A model generated the notes under the pieces. The model searched no databases. It was not told the DNA's origin and saw only the letters and a list, made by a program, of their open reading frames with translations. DNA of 64,000 nucleotides from Corynebacterium flavescens (GTDB lineage Bacteria; Actinomycetota; Actinomycetes; Mycobacteriales; Mycobacteriaceae), in contig NZ_VXKK01000009.1 of NCBI RefSeq assembly GCF_008693105.1, positions 80,966 to 144,965 on the forward strand, read 5' to 3'. A program made the translations under genes and the position numbers. This document shows, piece after piece, positions 8,421 through 16,633 of the stretch. Within the stretch, counting starts at the first letter, position 1. Each line of letters begins with the position of its first letter.

Positions 8421-8463
8421 AAAATCGGCGGCTGTCCTGCGCAAAAGGGCAGTCGCCGATTTT
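8421..8463 (+). terminator. Terminator of tRNA-Ser(CGA)
   Basis: A perfect 10-bp stem AAAATCGGCG / CGCCGATTTT carries a T-run at one end and an A-run at the other, so it could work in both directions. It directly follows the encoded CCA. Confidence 0.78.
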
Positions 8464-8528
8464 CTTGTCTTGCCAGCCTGGGCTACTACACTGGTGCAGG
8501 TTCATGTTCTTCACGCAGAGGGTTATTC

Positions 8529-10952
8529 GTGGCTAAACTTCTTTATCGCCTGGGCCGTTGGTCCTTCCTTAATAAATGGAAGGTCATCATCGCGTGGATT
8601 ATCCTGCTGGCCGCAGCAGGAATCACCGCCGTATCGCTGGCGAAACCAATGACGAGCGAGTTCTCCATCAAGGGCACGCCCGCCATTGATGCGACCGCTC
8701 GGACCATGGAGCTCTTCCCGGAGGGCGGCAACCCCGCCAACTCCGCCTCGGTCAACCTGGTTTTCCAGGCCCCGGAGGGTCAGAAACTCTCGGATCCGCA
8801 CAACCGCGCGGCTATTGATGCGGTGATAGCCTCCCTCGAGGAGAATCTGGCCATGGGGGATACCCTGCGCTTTGGTAACCCGCTGGATGTCTCGCCCGCG
8901 TTGGAACAACAAATCATTGATCAGTTCACCGGCATGGGCCTGCCGGAGCAATCCGCACGCCTTGATGCCGAGAACCTCGCCATGGTCAATGATGACGAGA
9001 CCATTGCTTATACCACCTTTAACTTCGACGCCGATAGTCCCTATACGGTGCAGCAGGCCGATAAGGACAAGGTCACCGCCGCCATGGACCTGGGCCGTTC
9101 CATGGGGATTAACGTCGAGGCCGGCGGCGCTGGCTTCGGCGACGAGATCGCCATCAACTCCACCTCTGAGGCCATCGGCCTGGGCGTGGCCTTCCTGGTC
9201 CTCATCTTTACCTTCGGCTCCTTGGTGGCCTCCGGGATGCCGCTTATCTCCGCCGTGGTCGGCGTGGGACTCGGTTCCCTGGGCGTCCTGGCCGCGACGC
9301 ACTGGGTTGAGCTCAACAACATCACCCCGGTCCTGGCTGTGATGATCGGCCTGGCCGTCGGCATCGACTACGCGCTCTTTATCCTCTCCCGTTTCCGCTC
9401 CGAGCGCTCGCGCATGTCCGGCGCAGAGGCCGCGGGCATGGCGGTGGGTACCGCGGGATCTTCGGTGGTATTCGCCGGAGCCACGGTCTTTATCGCGCTT
9501 TTCGCGCTGCTCATTGCCAATATCGGCTTCCTCACCGCCATGGGTCTCTCCGCCGCGGGCACAGTGGCGGTGTCGGTGCTTGTCGCCCTCACTCTTATCC
9601 CGGCCCTCCTGGGTCTTTTCGGCGACAAGGCCTTCAAAGGCGCTATCCCCGGGGTGGCGGGCAACCCCACTCGCAAGGGCAAGCGCCGCCGCGGCAAGAC
9701 CATGGGCAGCCGCTGGGTGCGCGTGGTCCAGAAGGTGCCGGGCCTGGTCATGGCCTTCGTCGTTCTGACCCTGGGTGCTATGACCGTGCCGGTGCTCAAC
9801 ATGGAGCTCTCCCTTCCCGCGGATACCACCTCCAACCCGGATACCACCCAGCGCAAGGCCGCAGATCTCCTCTCCGAGGGCTTTGGACCTGGCGTCAACG
9901 GCCCCTTCCTCGTGGTGGTGGATGCGCACCAGGTAAACACCGAATCCCAGGCGCTCGAGCCTTTGATGGCGGCGCAGTCTGAGGGCAGCCTCGAGGACCA
10001 GGCGGCCTTCGCCTCCTTCATGTACTCCGCGGATAGGCTCAAGGACATCGGCGGAGTCAAGCACGCTCAGATCGTGGGGCTTTCTTCCGATGGCCGCGCG
10101 GCCCAGATCATGGTCTCGCCCGATACCGCGCCCACGGATAATGCCACCATCGCCACCGCGCATGCGCTGCGCACTGCCACCGCGGAGCTCGAGGATGTTA
10201 CCGGCGCAGACATCGGCATGACGGGACTTACCGCAGTCCAGGTGGACATCACCGAGCGCCTCGAATCTGCGATGGTGCCGTACCTGGCCATCGTGGTGGG
10301 CCTGGCCATTGTCTTGCTGTTGATAGTCTTCCGTTCGCTGCTGGTCCCGCTCGTCGCTGGCCTGGGCTTCTTGCTCTCCGTCGGCGCCGCCTTCGGGCTG
10401 ACGGTTCTGGTGTGGCAGGAGGGCCTGTGGGGCCTGGTGCCGGCCCCGGGTCCGCTGATTTCCTTCATGCCGATCTTCCTCATCGGCGTCACCTTCGGCC
10501 TGGCCATGGACTATCAGGTATTCCTGGTCACGCGCATGCGCGAGCATATATCGCGCCACCCGCAGGGCACCGGCGGGAAGTACAGTCCGGTCGACGAGGC
10601 CACCATCATGGGCTTTAGCCAAGGCGCGCGCGTGGTCACCGCCGCGGCGATCATCATGATCTCCGTCTTCGTGGCCTTCATAAACCAGCCGCTGCCGTTT
10701 ATCCAAATCTTCGGCTTTGCCCTGGCCGCAGGCGTGCTTTTCGACGCCTTCTTCGTCCGCATGTCCCTCGTGCCCGCCACCATGTTCCTCATGGGCAGGG
10801 CCACCTGGTGGATGCCGAAGTGGCTAGATAAGCTCCTGCCCGCGCTCGATATTGAGGGCACCGCGCTGGAGAAGGAATGGGAGCAATCCCATGCGCCGCG
10901 CACCGAGCAGTTTGCCCCCGTGCCGGATCGGGCAAAGCACGCGCGGGATTAG
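8529..10952 (+). CDS. MMPL family (RND superfamily) envelope lipid transporter
   Basis: The start is GTG 8529, where the sequence becomes coding (VAKLLYRLGRWS, then the first helix); the upstream frame runs through the tRNA. The 807-residue protein has the MMPL layout: one N-terminal helix, a large extracellular domain (about 60-200), five helices, an internal loop rich in Lys/Arg, then a repeat of helix, second extracellular domain and five helices. The paired motifs G-I-D-Y-A-L-F (about residue 278) and A-M-D-Y-Q-V-F in the second half carry the Asp-Tyr proton-relay pairs. In Corynebacteriales such proteins (CmpL/MmpL) export trehalose monomycolate or other envelope lipids. Which CmpL this represents cannot be decided from the sequence alone. 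Confidence 0.88.
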   Translation: MAKLLYRLGRWSFLNKWKVIIAWIILLAAAGITAVSLAKPMTSEFSIKGTPAIDATARTMELFPEGGNPANSASVNLVFQAPEGQKLSDPHNRAAIDAVIASLEENLAMGDTLRFGNPLDVSPALEQQIIDQFTGMGLPEQSARLDAENLAMVNDDETIAYTTFNFDADSPYTVQQADKDKVTAAMDLGRSMGINVEAGGAGFGDEIAINSTSEAIGLGVAFLVLIFTFGSLVASGMPLISAVVGVGLGSLGVLAATHWVELNNITPVLAVMIGLAVGIDYALFILSRFRSERSRMSGAEAAGMAVGTAGSSVVFAGATVFIALFALLIANIGFLTAMGLSAAGTVAVSVLVALTLIPALLGLFGDKAFKGAIPGVAGNPTRKGKRRRGKTMGSRWVRVVQKVPGLVMAFVVLTLGAMTVPVLNMELSLPADTTSNPDTTQRKAADLLSEGFGPGVNGPFLVVVDAHQVNTESQALEPLMAAQSEGSLEDQAAFASFMYSADRLKDIGGVKHAQIVGLSSDGRAAQIMVSPDTAPTDNATIATAHALRTATAELEDVTGADIGMTGLTAVQVDITERLESAMVPYLAIVVGLAIVLLLIVFRSLLVPLVAGLGFLLSVGAAFGLTVLVWQEGLWGLVPAPGPLISFMPIFLIGVTFGLAMDYQVFLVTRMREHISRHPQGTGGKYSPVDEATIMGFSQGARVVTAAAIIMISVFVAFINQPLPFIQIFGFALAAGVLFDAFFVRMSLVPATMFLMGRATWWMPKWLDKLLPALDIEGTALEKEWEQSHAPRTEQFAPVPDRAKHARD

Positions 10953-10973
10953 GGCTGCTCTAGACTGTCCCTC

Positions 10974-12260
10974 ATGCATAAACCGCCCGAGATTGATCTG
11001 AAACGCAACCTCTCCTTCGAGATCAAGACGCGCCTGGATGACACCAGCCCCGGCAAGCACGGACGCACCGGGGTCATCCACACCCCGCATGGGGACATCA
11101 AGACCCCTGCTTTTATCCCCGTGGCCACCAAGGCCACCGTCAAGACACTGACGCCCGAGCAGATTCGGCAGACCGGCGCGCAGGCCATCTTGTCTAATGC
11201 CTATCACCTCTACCTGCAGCCTGGCTATGACATCGTTGATGAGGCCGGCGGGCTGGCTGAGTTTGAGAACTGGCACGGGCCCGCCTATACCGATTCGGGT
11301 GGTTTTCAGGTGATGTCTCTCGGCGTGGGTTTCAAAAAAGTACTGGCCATGGAGGTGGCCAACCTCACCGAGGGTGACGTGCGCGCTGCGAAGAAGGAAC
11401 GCATGGCACAGGTCGATGAGGAGGGCGTGGATTTCAAGTCCATCATCGATGGCTCGAAGCACCGCTTCACGCCTGAGAAGTCCATGCAGATTCAGCACGG
11501 GCTCGGCGCGGACATCATGTTCGCCTTCGACGAACTGACCACGCTGGTAGACACCCGTATCTACCAGGAGCAATCCGTGGCGCGTACCCACCGGTGGGCC
11601 AAGCGTTGCCTCGATGAGCACGAGCGTCTGACCAATGAGCGCACTCATCGGCCGAAGCAGTCGCTATGGGGCGTCGTACAGGGCGCCCAGTACGAGGACC
11701 TGCGCCGCAAGGCGGCCCGCGGGCTAGTACAGCTATCGCGGGCGGCTGAGGAGGCTGGGCGCCGCCCCTTCGGTGGTTTCGGCATCGGCGGGGCGCTGGA
11801 GAAGGAAAACCTGGGCACCATCGTCGGCTGGGTGTGCGATGAGCTGCCCGAGGACAAGCCGCGACACCTGCTAGGAATCTCCGAGCCGGATGATCTCTTC
11901 ACCGCCATCGAGGCCGGCGCCGATACCTTTGACTGCGTGGCGCCAACCAGGCTGGGGCGCCGTGGAGGCGTTTATACCCTTGACGGGCGCCTTAACCTGA
12001 AGAACGCCCAGTTCAAGCGGGACTTCTCCGGCATCGATGAGGAGTTCGGCGGATATGTTTCGGAGAATTACTCGCGGGCCTATATCCGCCATCTGCTCAA
12101 GGCCAACGAGTTCCTGGCTGGAACCCTGTGCACCATGCATAACCTTGAGTTTATGATTCGGCTCGTCGATAACATCCGCGCCTCCATAGAGGGCGGATAC
12201 TACGCGGCCTACCGCGATGAGTTCACGGGGCGCTACTACGCGGACTCGAGCGGGATGTAG
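10974..12260 (+). CDS. tgt: tRNA-guanine/queuine transglycosylase with missing zinc cysteines
   Basis: The 428-residue TIM-barrel enzyme swaps guanine 34 for queuine or preQ1 in GUN-anticodon tRNAs. It has the catalytic Asp of DSGGFQVMS (D107), the GSKHRFTPEKSM substrate loop, LLGISEPDDL and the nucleophile Asp in FDCVAPTRLGRRGG (D320). Two features are odd. There is an extra charged stretch of about 30 residues between VMSLG and EEGVDFKS, making the protein longer than the ~375-residue enterobacterial enzyme. The C-x-C-x2-C zinc motif expected before N-Y-S-R-A-Y reads F358-G-G360-Y-V-S363, and only the His of H-N-L (H389) remains. It overlaps the end of the transporter gene by 25 nt. Confidence 0.9.
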   Translation: MHKPPEIDLKRNLSFEIKTRLDDTSPGKHGRTGVIHTPHGDIKTPAFIPVATKATVKTLTPEQIRQTGAQAILSNAYHLYLQPGYDIVDEAGGLAEFENWHGPAYTDSGGFQVMSLGVGFKKVLAMEVANLTEGDVRAAKKERMAQVDEEGVDFKSIIDGSKHRFTPEKSMQIQHGLGADIMFAFDELTTLVDTRIYQEQSVARTHRWAKRCLDEHERLTNERTHRPKQSLWGVVQGAQYEDLRRKAARGLVQLSRAAEEAGRRPFGGFGIGGALEKENLGTIVGWVCDELPEDKPRHLLGISEPDDLFTAIEAGADTFDCVAPTRLGRRGGVYTLDGRLNLKNAQFKRDFSGIDEEFGGYVSENYSRAYIRHLLKANEFLAGTLCTMHNLEFMIRLVDNIRASIEGGYYAAYRDEFTGRYYADSSGM

Positions 12261-12961
12261 TTCTCGCGGGACTTGACCCACTTGATAACGCGGGTGGTCA
12301 CGGGCAGAAGAACTACCTCAAGCAGGGTCTTCCACACGAAGCCGACGATGACATAGTTGAGGAAGCCTCCCACGGAGTCCACCCCGATGACGGGGGCGGC
12401 GATGAGGCAGAACAAGAAGGTATCTCCCAGCTCGCCGACCACGGTGGAGGCCACCAGTCGGCCGATGAGGCCCTTTTCGCCGCTCTTCTTCTTCATCCGG
12501 GTGAGTACCCAGGAGTTGAGGAGCTGGCCTACGAGGTAGCCCGCCAGGGAGGCAAGCAAGATCTGCGGAACGAGCCCCAGCGTCGCTGCGAAGGCGTCCT
12601 GGCCCTCATAGAAGTCTGCTGCCGGGAGCCAGATGGCGATATAGAAGCAGAGCACGGCGAGAATGGCCAGGCCAAAGCCCATGTAGATGGCGCGGCGGGT
12701 GGATTTGAAGCCATAGCACTCGGAGAGAACATCTCCCACGACGTAGGCCAGGGGGAAAAGGAAGAAGGCTCCGTCCGTGATGAGGGGGCCGAGCTGCACT
12801 CCCTTGGTGGCGTTGATATTAGAGATGATGAAGGTGACGACGAACACCGTGACCAGCCACGGATACAGTGCAGACTGTACCGGGATGAATCGGATGCTCT
12901 CGCCACCATTAGCGGTGGTTGCGGTTGCCGATTGAGTTGTCATAGGTAGCAATAGTGACAT
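12236..12961 (-). CDS. YhhQ/VUT family queuosine-precursor transporter
   Basis: The 241-residue protein has about six transmembrane helices and the conserved pattern of the family: FIISNINATKGV, DGAFFLFPLAYVVGDVLSECYG, A-S-T-V-V-G-E-L-G-D-T and the NYVIVGFVWKTLLEV end. YhhQ in E. coli imports preQ0 and preQ1; other members take up queuine. The gene is convergent with tgt and shares 25 nt with it, a strong hint that both work in queuosine salvage. The start is ATG 12961 with GGAAG 8 nt before it; a second Met at residue 7 has no ribosome site. Confidence 0.88.
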   Translation of the reverse strand: MSLLLPMTTQSATATTANGGESIRFIPVQSALYPWLVTVFVVTFIISNINATKGVQLGPLITDGAFFLFPLAYVVGDVLSECYGFKSTRRAIYMGFGLAILAVLCFYIAIWLPAADFYEGQDAFAATLGLVPQILLASLAGYLVGQLLNSWVLTRMKKKSGEKGLIGRLVASTVVGELGDTFLFCLIAAPVIGVDSVGGFLNYVIVGFVWKTLLEVVLLPVTTRVIKWVKSRENYIPLESA

Positions 12962-13230
12962 GCCGAATTCTTCCGCGCCTAACTCGCTTCACCCCGCCTA
13001 ACCCACTTAAGGCCATGTGCACCCTGCCAGAGCGGTGTCCGGAGGGGGCGCTATTGTGGGCAGAAGTGGCGCATTCTTTTGGTCTTTATGGCATTGTTTT
13101 CCCTACGAGAATTTTGCCCGCCGTGTCTCTACACCAGTTTCCATCTATCACCCTCCCGGCGCTGCCTGAAGGACCTCTCTGCAAGAGGTGTTTCTTCGCG
13201 CAGCGTCACCGTTTTGAAAAGGTCATAATC

Positions 13231-13818
13231 ATGACGTTTGGCTCACCCGGCCCCCGCCCGCGTTTTGGCGGCGGAAACCCAGCCCCGCAAGGCGGGTCCT
13301 TCGGGCAACCCGGTCCTGCGGGTTCATTCCCTGCTCCCGCCCAACCCGGCGGGACTGCGGGCCCTACAGGCTCCGCAGGTTCGGCAGCCCCCAGTGGGGG
13401 CACACGGCCTTCCTTCGGGGGCGGTTTCGGGGCGGGCGCCCCAGAGCCCATGCCAGGAACGCAGCCCACACCTGCCGCCACCGCCCCCACCAAGGGGCCT
13501 TGGGCTTGGCTTATCGGTGCCGGAGTCGCGGCGATCCTAGGCTTGATATTGGTTATCCTCGCCCCGCTTGTGGCTAGTGCCACCTCCACCCTTTTCTTCA
13601 CGCTGGGGTTGTGCGGCTGGGCTTTGGCGGGAATCGTCTCCTTTGTTCTACTCGGCATCTACACGCTGAAGAACACGCAGCGCCAGGCGGAGACCTTCTA
13701 TATCGAGGACACCACCCAGACCCTGCTTTACCGCATCATCATGGGTGCTAGCTTCATTGTGGTCATCGGCGCTGCTGTAGAAATCGCCCTCTTCGTAGGC
13801 AAGGCGGTGGGGATCTAA
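13231..13818 (+). CDS. Pro/Gly-rich membrane protein, first gene of the nine-gene operon
   Basis: The start is ATG 13231 after GAAAAGG. The 195-residue product has a low-complexity Gly/Pro/Ala N-terminal half (residues 1-90, repeated FGGG and PAP blocks) and then three hydrophobic helices (about 92-115, 120-145, 170-190). A conserved-looking loop, KNTQRQAETFYIEDTTQTLLYR, lies between helices 2 and 3 (positions 13669-13735). The Pro/Gly tail is probably cytosolic. Its stop overlaps the next start by one base, so translation is coupled. I do not recognise the family. The context suggests a membrane partner of the VWA and tubulin-like proteins that follow. The 269-bp gap before it must hold divergent promoters. 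Confidence 0.75.
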   Translation: MTFGSPGPRPRFGGGNPAPQGGSFGQPGPAGSFPAPAQPGGTAGPTGSAGSAAPSGGTRPSFGGGFGAGAPEPMPGTQPTPAATAPTKGPWAWLIGAGVAAILGLILVILAPLVASATSTLFFTLGLCGWALAGIVSFVLLGIYTLKNTQRQAETFYIEDTTQTLLYRIIMGASFIVVIGAAVEIALFVGKAVGI

Positions 13819-16577
13819 TGCGGGTTTTCACGCGCCTTCTGGCCGTCGCCTCTACTGTTGCCCTCGCCGGCATGGCTTCTAGCCTGGGGGCACTAGCGCA
13901 GGAAGATCCGGGTATTCCTCCGGAGCAGGCGCCTGCGCCGGAGCCTGCCGGAAACACTGCCGCGCCCCAGTCGAGCCTGTCCGAGCTTTCGCAGAAGAAC
14001 CTCAGCGAGTTCGGCTCCTGTATCGCCAGCTCCAAGTCCGCGGATCTGCTCTTCGTCCTCGATCAGTCGGCCTCGCTCGTGGGATACCAGGGCTCTACTC
14101 CCACTGACGCCGAGAGCTTCCGTGTGGACGCCACCCGGGACATCGCCACGCAACTGGCGCATTTGGGCGCTGATAGCGGCGCTTCGATCAACGTCAAGCT
14201 GGCTGGATTTGGCTCCGAGTATTACAGCGATAGCGCTGACTACGGTGAATGGGTCGATGTCTCAGGCAACCCGGATGCGTTGAAAGAGCAGATAGAGAAG
14301 TTCCGTAGCTCCGAGCGCGTCGCCGATCTTGAGACCGACTACGGCACCGCCTACGCTGGCGCTCTGCGTGAAATGGCGCAGCGCCCCTCCAATGATTGCC
14401 GCGCGGTTGTATTCTTCACAGACGGAAACTTCTATTCCGATGAGGCTCAGGGAGATATTGAGGGAGCTAAGAATGCCCTCTGCGCCGATAACTCGGCGGT
14501 AGCGGCCCTGCGTAGCTCGCATATTCGCCTCTTCAACGTCGGCCTCGTGCCCCCGGAGGACGCTGACTCCCAGGTTGATCTCCTCACGAGGCTCTCCGAG
14601 AACCAGACGTGTACCGGTCACGAGCCGAACGGCGCCTTCTTCAACGCCGGGCAGGATCCGGCGGCTCTCTTCGCCGCCTTCCGCAACCTCATTCCCACCT
14701 CTGGCGGAATGAGCAAGAACGCTGCCTTCGCCGAGAGCTTTGACTTTGTCCTCGATGACTCGATTACGCCGGTGCGTTTGTCCGCCATCCCCAAGACCTC
14801 GGTGCGTGAAGGGGAGCTTGTCCCCACTCTGACCGGCCCGGATGGGCAGACGGTCGATCTCACCCCGGAGACCACGCGAATCGCCGGTGCGGAAACCAAT
14901 GTGAGCGTCAATGACAAGCTTCCCGGCATGGTGGACGTGTCTATGTCCAAGGCGGCTGATGGCGCACGCTGGGCAGGCGAGTGGACCTTTGGTTACCGCG
15001 TTGCCGAAGGATCGGAGGGTGAGTACTCCGCATCGATGGTCATGATTCCCGGTCTGAGCGTCAACCTAACTCGCGCAGACGGTGGCGAGGCCAAGGGCGG
15101 CATTAACAGTGACGAGGTAATCAAGGCCCAGTTGGTTGATGGGGCAGGAAACCCCCGTTCCCTCGAGGGGGAGGGGCTCTTAAGCGCTGCTTTCCTTCCC
15201 TCGCAGGGAGATCCCATTCCTCTGGTAGAAAACCAGCCCATCGTCAACGGCGAGCAGGTCGACATTCCTCTCGAGGCCATCGACACTGCCGTTAACGGGC
15301 GGCTGGCTACGCGCGTGGACATCACCACCAAGGGCGCAGATGACGCGCCGGGCACCCGCCTCAACCCCATCGAGGCGGAGACCTCCCTGACCGTTACTCC
15401 GAGTGATATGCCTTCGGTTGGCTCGGTCCAGGTGGTCACCATGGATGACAAGGAAGTCACCATCGATGTCCCCGCTAGCGGCCCGGGCAAGATCTGGGTG
15501 GCGGATCAAAGCATCGGCGCGCAGGAGGGGACCCTTCCGGACGGCGTCGACAAGCTGGCCGTGTCCTCTACCCACAATTCTGCCGACACCGCCCTGGAAT
15601 TGGGCGAGGGTGAACAGGGCACCATCCCTGTGACGCTGCGCATGGACACCCTTGCGGATGGCCCGCTCAATGCGGCCGCCGTGATTGATTTGCAGTCCGC
15701 CGACGGGCAGCGCCAGGCGCAGCTGCCGCTGGAACTGCAAGGCTCGGTGACCACCCCGGTCAACAAGACCGTCTTCGGCGTGGCAATGGTTCTGGCCATC
15801 GTCCTGGCGCTGCTCATACCGCTGGCGATCTTGTACCTGATGAAGTTCGTCTCCGGGCGCATTCCGCGCCGGCCCAAGCTTTTTGTCAAGACTATTCCCG
15901 TGCGCCGTGAGGGCACGCGTCTCATCCGCACCGACAAGGGCGGGGACTTCGTCCTCGACCCCCAGGAGTTCTTCGAAAGCGTGCCAGTGACACCGGCAGG
16001 GCGTTCGGTTAACCTCGGCACCTATCCGGTGCGGGTTCGCAGCGGCCTCAACCCCTTTACGCCGGCTCAAGCGGTGGTGGACAAGGCCGGCACCATCTCC
16101 GGCAAGGGGCGTGCCCGCAATGGGCACGCGGTGCTACCGCTGGCAGTCCACAATGGCTGGTTCCTTGCTGGCAATCCCGCAGACCCCGACAGCGGTGAGA
16201 TCGTTGTCGCCGTGGATAACCTCGCGCAGTCTCCGCGTGTGGCGGCGCTGTCCGAGGAGATCCGTGCCAACGCTCCCGCGCTTTTCGACAGCGTGGAACT
16301 CCCTGCCGTGGACACCCCTCCAGGCGGTCCTGGTGCGCCCAGTGCGCAGGGTGGCTACACCTGGACGGAGACGACATCGCCAAGCGCAAGCAATACGCCT
16401 AGCGGCTTCCCCCAGCCCAACGGTCAACCCCAGTGGGGACAAGGTCCCGCGCAGCCGCCAGCTTCCCCGCCCTTCAACCCCGGGCCTAGTCCCGAGGGCG
16501 GTCCCCAGGGCGGGGGATTCGGGCCGAGCAGTGGCTGGCCCGGTGGCTCCGGCGGCCCAACTTTTGGCAAGAGTTAA
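13818..16577 (+). CDS. Secreted, membrane-anchored VWA-domain protein
   Basis: The 919-residue protein has a Sec signal peptide (residues 1-28, ending ALAQ). A von Willebrand A domain (about 35-285) shows the metal-ion adhesion motif D82-Q-S-A-S86 and the VFFTDGNF strand. A long beta-rich extracellular region (about 300-640) follows, then one transmembrane helix (about 652-680) and a cytoplasmic tail of about 240 residues that ends in a Pro/Gly/Gln-rich stretch. The tail holds a basic RRPKLFVKT start and a compact domain before the disordered end. This layout places a ligand-binding domain outside and a signalling or docking tail inside. The ligand is unknown. It is coupled to the first gene by a one-base overlap. 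Confidence 0.85.
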   Translation: MRVFTRLLAVASTVALAGMASSLGALAQEDPGIPPEQAPAPEPAGNTAAPQSSLSELSQKNLSEFGSCIASSKSADLLFVLDQSASLVGYQGSTPTDAESFRVDATRDIATQLAHLGADSGASINVKLAGFGSEYYSDSADYGEWVDVSGNPDALKEQIEKFRSSERVADLETDYGTAYAGALREMAQRPSNDCRAVVFFTDGNFYSDEAQGDIEGAKNALCADNSAVAALRSSHIRLFNVGLVPPEDADSQVDLLTRLSENQTCTGHEPNGAFFNAGQDPAALFAAFRNLIPTSGGMSKNAAFAESFDFVLDDSITPVRLSAIPKTSVREGELVPTLTGPDGQTVDLTPETTRIAGAETNVSVNDKLPGMVDVSMSKAADGARWAGEWTFGYRVAEGSEGEYSASMVMIPGLSVNLTRADGGEAKGGINSDEVIKAQLVDGAGNPRSLEGEGLLSAAFLPSQGDPIPLVENQPIVNGEQVDIPLEAIDTAVNGRLATRVDITTKGADDAPGTRLNPIEAETSLTVTPSDMPSVGSVQVVTMDDKEVTIDVPASGPGKIWVADQSIGAQEGTLPDGVDKLAVSSTHNSADTALELGEGEQGTIPVTLRMDTLADGPLNAAAVIDLQSADGQRQAQLPLELQGSVTTPVNKTVFGVAMVLAIVLALLIPLAILYLMKFVSGRIPRRPKLFVKTIPVRREGTRLIRTDKGGDFVLDPQEFFESVPVTPAGRSVNLGTYPVRVRSGLNPFTPAQAVVDKAGTISGKGRARNGHAVLPLAVHNGWFLAGNPADPDSGEIVVAVDNLAQSPRVAALSEEIRANAPALFDSVELPAVDTPPGGPGAPSAQGGYTWTETTSPSASNTPSGFPQPNGQPQWGQGPAQPPASPPFNPGPSPEGGPQGGGFGPSSGWPGGSGGPTFGKS

Positions 16578-16633
16578 TCCGCAGATTCACCCACAAGCGC
16601 ATACGCACACTTCTTTGTGAAAGGTAATTGCTA

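Noticed and set aside
8523..10706. Large minus-strand open frame opposite the MMPL gene
   Set aside because: It mirrors the codon phase of the real gene, is compositionally odd (His/Gly/Arg/Asp rich) and has no recognisable domain or ribosome site.
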